35,147 bases of DNA from an uncultured Cytophagales bacterium. Its GTDB lineage: Bacteria > Bacteroidota > Bacteroidia > Cytophagales > 172606-1. This document shows positions 33,620-35,147 of this stretch, in pieces (position 1 is the stretch's first letter; each line of letters starts with the position of its first letter). The stretch covers positions 1-35,147 of the forward strand of contig CADCTQ010000355.1 in NCBI GenBank assembly GCA_902805615.1, read 5' to 3'. A program made the translations under genes and the position numbers. Below the pieces are notes generated by a model. The model did not search any database, was not told the origin of the DNA, and was given only the letters and a program-made list of their open reading frames with translations.

Positions 33620-33979
33620 ATGCTCCGGACGCCCTGTACCCAGAACCTGCGCCCCATCAGCGACACGCTGGAAGTGGTAGGCGGCAAGTGGAAACTGCTG
33701 ATCCTGTCGGCCCTGGTGGGCGCCGGGGCCAAACGATTTACCGAGCTTCAGCGGGAGCTGGGCCGCGTCACGCCCCGGGTCCTGTCCAAGGAACTCAAAG
33801 AACTGGAGCTGAACCAGTTGGTCGTGCGTACCGTCTACCCGACGACGCCCGTTACGGTGGAATACTCCCTCTCCGGGCACGGCCAATCGCTCGAACCCGT
33901 CATGCTGGCCCTGCGCGACTGGGGCACCCGCCACCGCCGGCACATCATGCACGGGGAGGAACAAACCGTTAACGGGTAA
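33620..33979 (+). CDS. HxlR-family winged-helix transcriptional regulator
   Basis: A 119-residue DNA-binding protein of full family length. The landmarks are LEVVGGKWKLLILSAL, KRFTELQRELGRVTPRVLSKELKELE (recognition helix) and the wing VRTVYPTTPVTVEYSLS, followed by LRDWGTRH. Cys6 lies in the place of the redox-sensing Cys of YodB-type members, so thiol modification by quinones or aldehydes could release it from DNA. It is divergent from an NmrA-like reductase, with a perfect palindrome between them. Start ATG 33620 follows from the family's usual N-terminus. Confidence 0.9.
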   Translation: MLRTPCTQNLRPISDTLEVVGGKWKLLILSALVGAGAKRFTELQRELGRVTPRVLSKELKELELNQLVVRTVYPTTPVTVEYSLSGHGQSLEPVMLALRDWGTRHRRHIMHGEEQTVNG

Positions 33980-34009
33980 AAGCGGGCGGCGGCGCCTCCC
34001 CCGTGGTCT

Positions 34010-34108
34010 TTACGAGGTTGCCATGCCGCCACCGGCAATGCGTTCGGCCCCCGGCACGAAAGAAGAATCGTCGGAGGCAAAAAACAGGGCCGCTCCCTGG
34101 TGAGGCAA
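34010..34108 (-). pseudogene. C-terminal relic of a short-chain dehydrogenase
   Basis: On the minus strand, from about 34108 to the stop at 34010-34012, the reading is HQGAALFFASDDSSFVPGAE, then RIAGGGMATS. This is the invariant end of classical SDR enzymes (AxFLASDDSSFVTGxELxVDGGMA). The rest of the gene, including the nucleotide site and the YxxxK motif, is absent. It is a fragment and not an expressed gene. Confidence 0.6.
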
Positions 34109-34289
34109 AACGGAAGGTGCCGGCGTAGCGTAGCGGGCTGGCGCGAAGCGCTGGATTCGTACCGACCCTGTTTTCCGCCTCTGGCGGAACCAACGTCCAA
34201 GAATACTCCGCTTAAAGTTAGCTCACGGTCAGATGAAAGCGGCACTTCCAGGTACACCCGCCGCCCGATCAGCTGATCGTCTTGCAGTG

Positions 34290-34470
34290 CCCGCAGCGTC
34301 TGGAATTGTAACTCCGTCGGGAATGGGAATCAGTTGCGCGGCATCGGCGGTGATGTACTCGGCGTACCCGCCCGGGGCCGACAGCAACACGGCCACCCGG
34401 CCGCCCTCCCGCGCCGTGGTGACGCCCGGGCCCAGGGCATCCACGGTGCCGGCCACTTCAAAGCAACCCC
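34290..34470 (-). pseudogene. N-terminal-domain relic of a quinone oxidoreductase (MDR)
   Basis: The minus strand reads CFEVAGTVDALGPGVT, GGRVAVLLSAPGGYAEYI and AAQLIPIPDGVTIPDAA, which is the catalytic-domain segment just before the Rossmann fold in MDR quinone reductases (GxEVAGTVxxxGxGV...GDRV...GGYAEY). The expected GDRV is changed to GGRV, the N-terminal 50 residues are missing and the homology ends abruptly at about 34290. It sits beside an SDR relic, in a spacer that seems to have collected dead oxidoreductase pieces. An open frame covering 34229-34537 includes it but should not be taken as a gene. Confidence 0.6.
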
Positions 34471-34573
34471 AAGTCAATGGAACGCTTACTGACATGAAAA
34501 ACACTTGCTTCCGTGAAAAAGACGGGGACCGGGGCAAAGCGTGGGTAGGTGGATGAAGATGAATAAAAATGAA

Positions 34574-34611
34574 GGGCAGTAGTGAAAACGCGTGTCACTA
34601 CTGCCCTTTTT
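34574..34611. terminator. Strong hairpin terminator, probably bidirectional
   Basis: A perfect 12-bp stem (GGGCAGTAGTGA pairing with TCACTACTGCCC) with a nine-base loop is followed by TTTTT on the plus strand and, after a short gap, by ATTTTT on the minus strand. It ends 17 bases before the stop of the minus-strand gene at 34628, for which it is the likely terminator. Confidence 0.75.
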
Positions 34612-34627
34612 GGTCGGAGGCTTACCC

Positions 34628-34957
34628 CTACCCGGCGGCCCGTACCTGCTGGTTCAACCAGGCTTTCAGCACCTTTTCAAACACTTCCACCTGCCCGGGC
34701 ATCTGGGTCGGGGTAACGAAGTAGAGCAGTTCGCCGAAGATCACCCCGCTGATTTGCAGGCCATCCTGCGTCTTGATCTGAAGGCAGTCCTTGGCCTGGG
34801 GGTTGTAGCGGCTGAATGCCTGCACCTGGGCCGGACCGAACTGCCCCTCCAGGGCGGTCAGCAGGGCCAGGTCAACCACCTGGGTCAAAGTATAGTACCG
34901 CTTGATGAACTTGCGGCAATTCAGGTACTCGGTAACCGTAAAATGAGGTTCCTCCAT
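34628..34957 (-). CDS. Conserved-looking hypothetical protein
   Basis: I start at ATG 34957 (MEEPHFTVTEYLNC), giving 109 residues; the frame also extends to a TTG at 34993. No family is recognised. The protein is soluble, without signal peptide or membrane segment, with a mixed alpha/beta pattern (FIKRYYTLTQVVDLALLTAL, then LQIKTQDGLQISGVIFGELL and a C-terminal amphipathic helix VEVFEKVLKAWLNQQV). A strong terminator follows its stop, which supports a real transcript. The gene upstream on the same strand (from 35025) is 67 bases away and might be co-transcribed. Confidence 0.6.
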   Translation of the reverse strand: MEEPHFTVTEYLNCRKFIKRYYTLTQVVDLALLTALEGQFGPAQVQAFSRYNPQAKDCLQIKTQDGLQISGVIFGELLYFVTPTQMPGQVEVFEKVLKAWLNQQVRAAG

Positions 34958-35024
34958 GAACAAGGGACTGGCTAAGTAAAAAAATTGGTGCAATGCATAA
35001 ACGGGCCTGAGGTGAATCCGGGTG

Positions 35025-35147
35025 TTACTTGTCGCGCTCGGCCACGAATTCGTCGTACTCGTCCCCCATGGCCCGGCAGCGGGTTTGGGTGGCAGTGAAC
35101 CGGCCCGCGTGTTTGAAGGTCTGCTGGTAGTACGCGTCGGACAGCCC
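35025..35147 (-). CDS. C-terminal end of an unidentified protein (cut by window edge)
   Basis: The minus-strand frame is open from the window end to a stop at 35025-35027. The 40 visible residues (GLSDAYYQQTFKHAGRF, then MGDEYDEFVAERDK) are polar and helical-looking; no family can be named. Codon use and GC-rich third positions agree with the other genes of the window. Confidence 0.5.
   Translation of the reverse strand, partial: GLSDAYYQQTFKHAGRFTATQTRCRAMGDEYDEFVAERDK

Noticed and set aside
29162..34470. The two MDR fragments as halves of one gene split by a 4.7-kb insertion
   Set aside because: They are on the same strand in the right order, but the sequences fit different MDR subgroups, about 45 residues are missing between them and no insertion ends are visible.

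Overview
The window looks like chromosomal DNA from a Bacteroidota bacterium, probably a moderately GC-rich member of the Cytophagales (this placement is inference). Supporting signs are the ABC-permease/M1-peptidase fusion, the TPR-type sensor kinase with a HisKA_2 core, a membrane AraC-type regulator, a DUF1680 lipoprotein and a TTTG / TAnnTTTG-like promoter. No tRNA, rRNA, CRISPR array or phage module was seen.

Layout. 1-3683 (+): a cut-off alpha/beta hydrolase, a secreted hydrolase, a double GNAT acetyltransferase and a secreted proline-iminopeptidase-like hydrolase. 4134-6749 (+): an orphan TPR sensor histidine kinase with eight exact heptads between membrane segment and phospho-acceptor His. 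6772-7037 (-): the relic of an IS1-family transposase. 7033-15732 (-): a compact five-gene operon. 16291-21197 (+): KtrB, KtrA and an overlapping DUF1680/PA14 lipoprotein. 21255-25768 (-): an ABC ATPase and a permease/M1-peptidase fusion behind a YtrA-like operator. 26096-29056: an inverted pair of a foldback repeat flanking a redoxin, a small CPLC protein and an ECF sigma factor. 29162-35147: a broken oxidoreductase, DUF418 membrane protein, AraC regulator, NmrA/HxlR divergent pair around a perfect 38-bp palindrome, oxidoreductase relics, a hypothetical gene and a cut-off gene.

The most interesting region is the five-gene operon. In transcription order it encodes a DNA/RNA non-specific endonuclease without a signal peptide, a trypsin-like protease fused to an LCAT/PGAP1-like lipase, a small P-loop ATPase, a large STAND NTPase with winged-helix and TPR-like C-terminus, and a second trypsin-like protease carrying an effector-associated-type domain. 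All catalytic residues that I could check are present. The natural reading is a biological-conflict (anti-phage or abortive-infection type) system in which NTPase switches release proteases that activate a nuclease and a membrane-attacking lipase. Gene content and domain calls are read from the sequence; the cascade is inference. The rest of the window is mostly ordinary transport, regulation and detoxification, with three zones of decayed genes and repeats (6.8-7.0, 26.1-29.8 and 34.0-34.5 kb).
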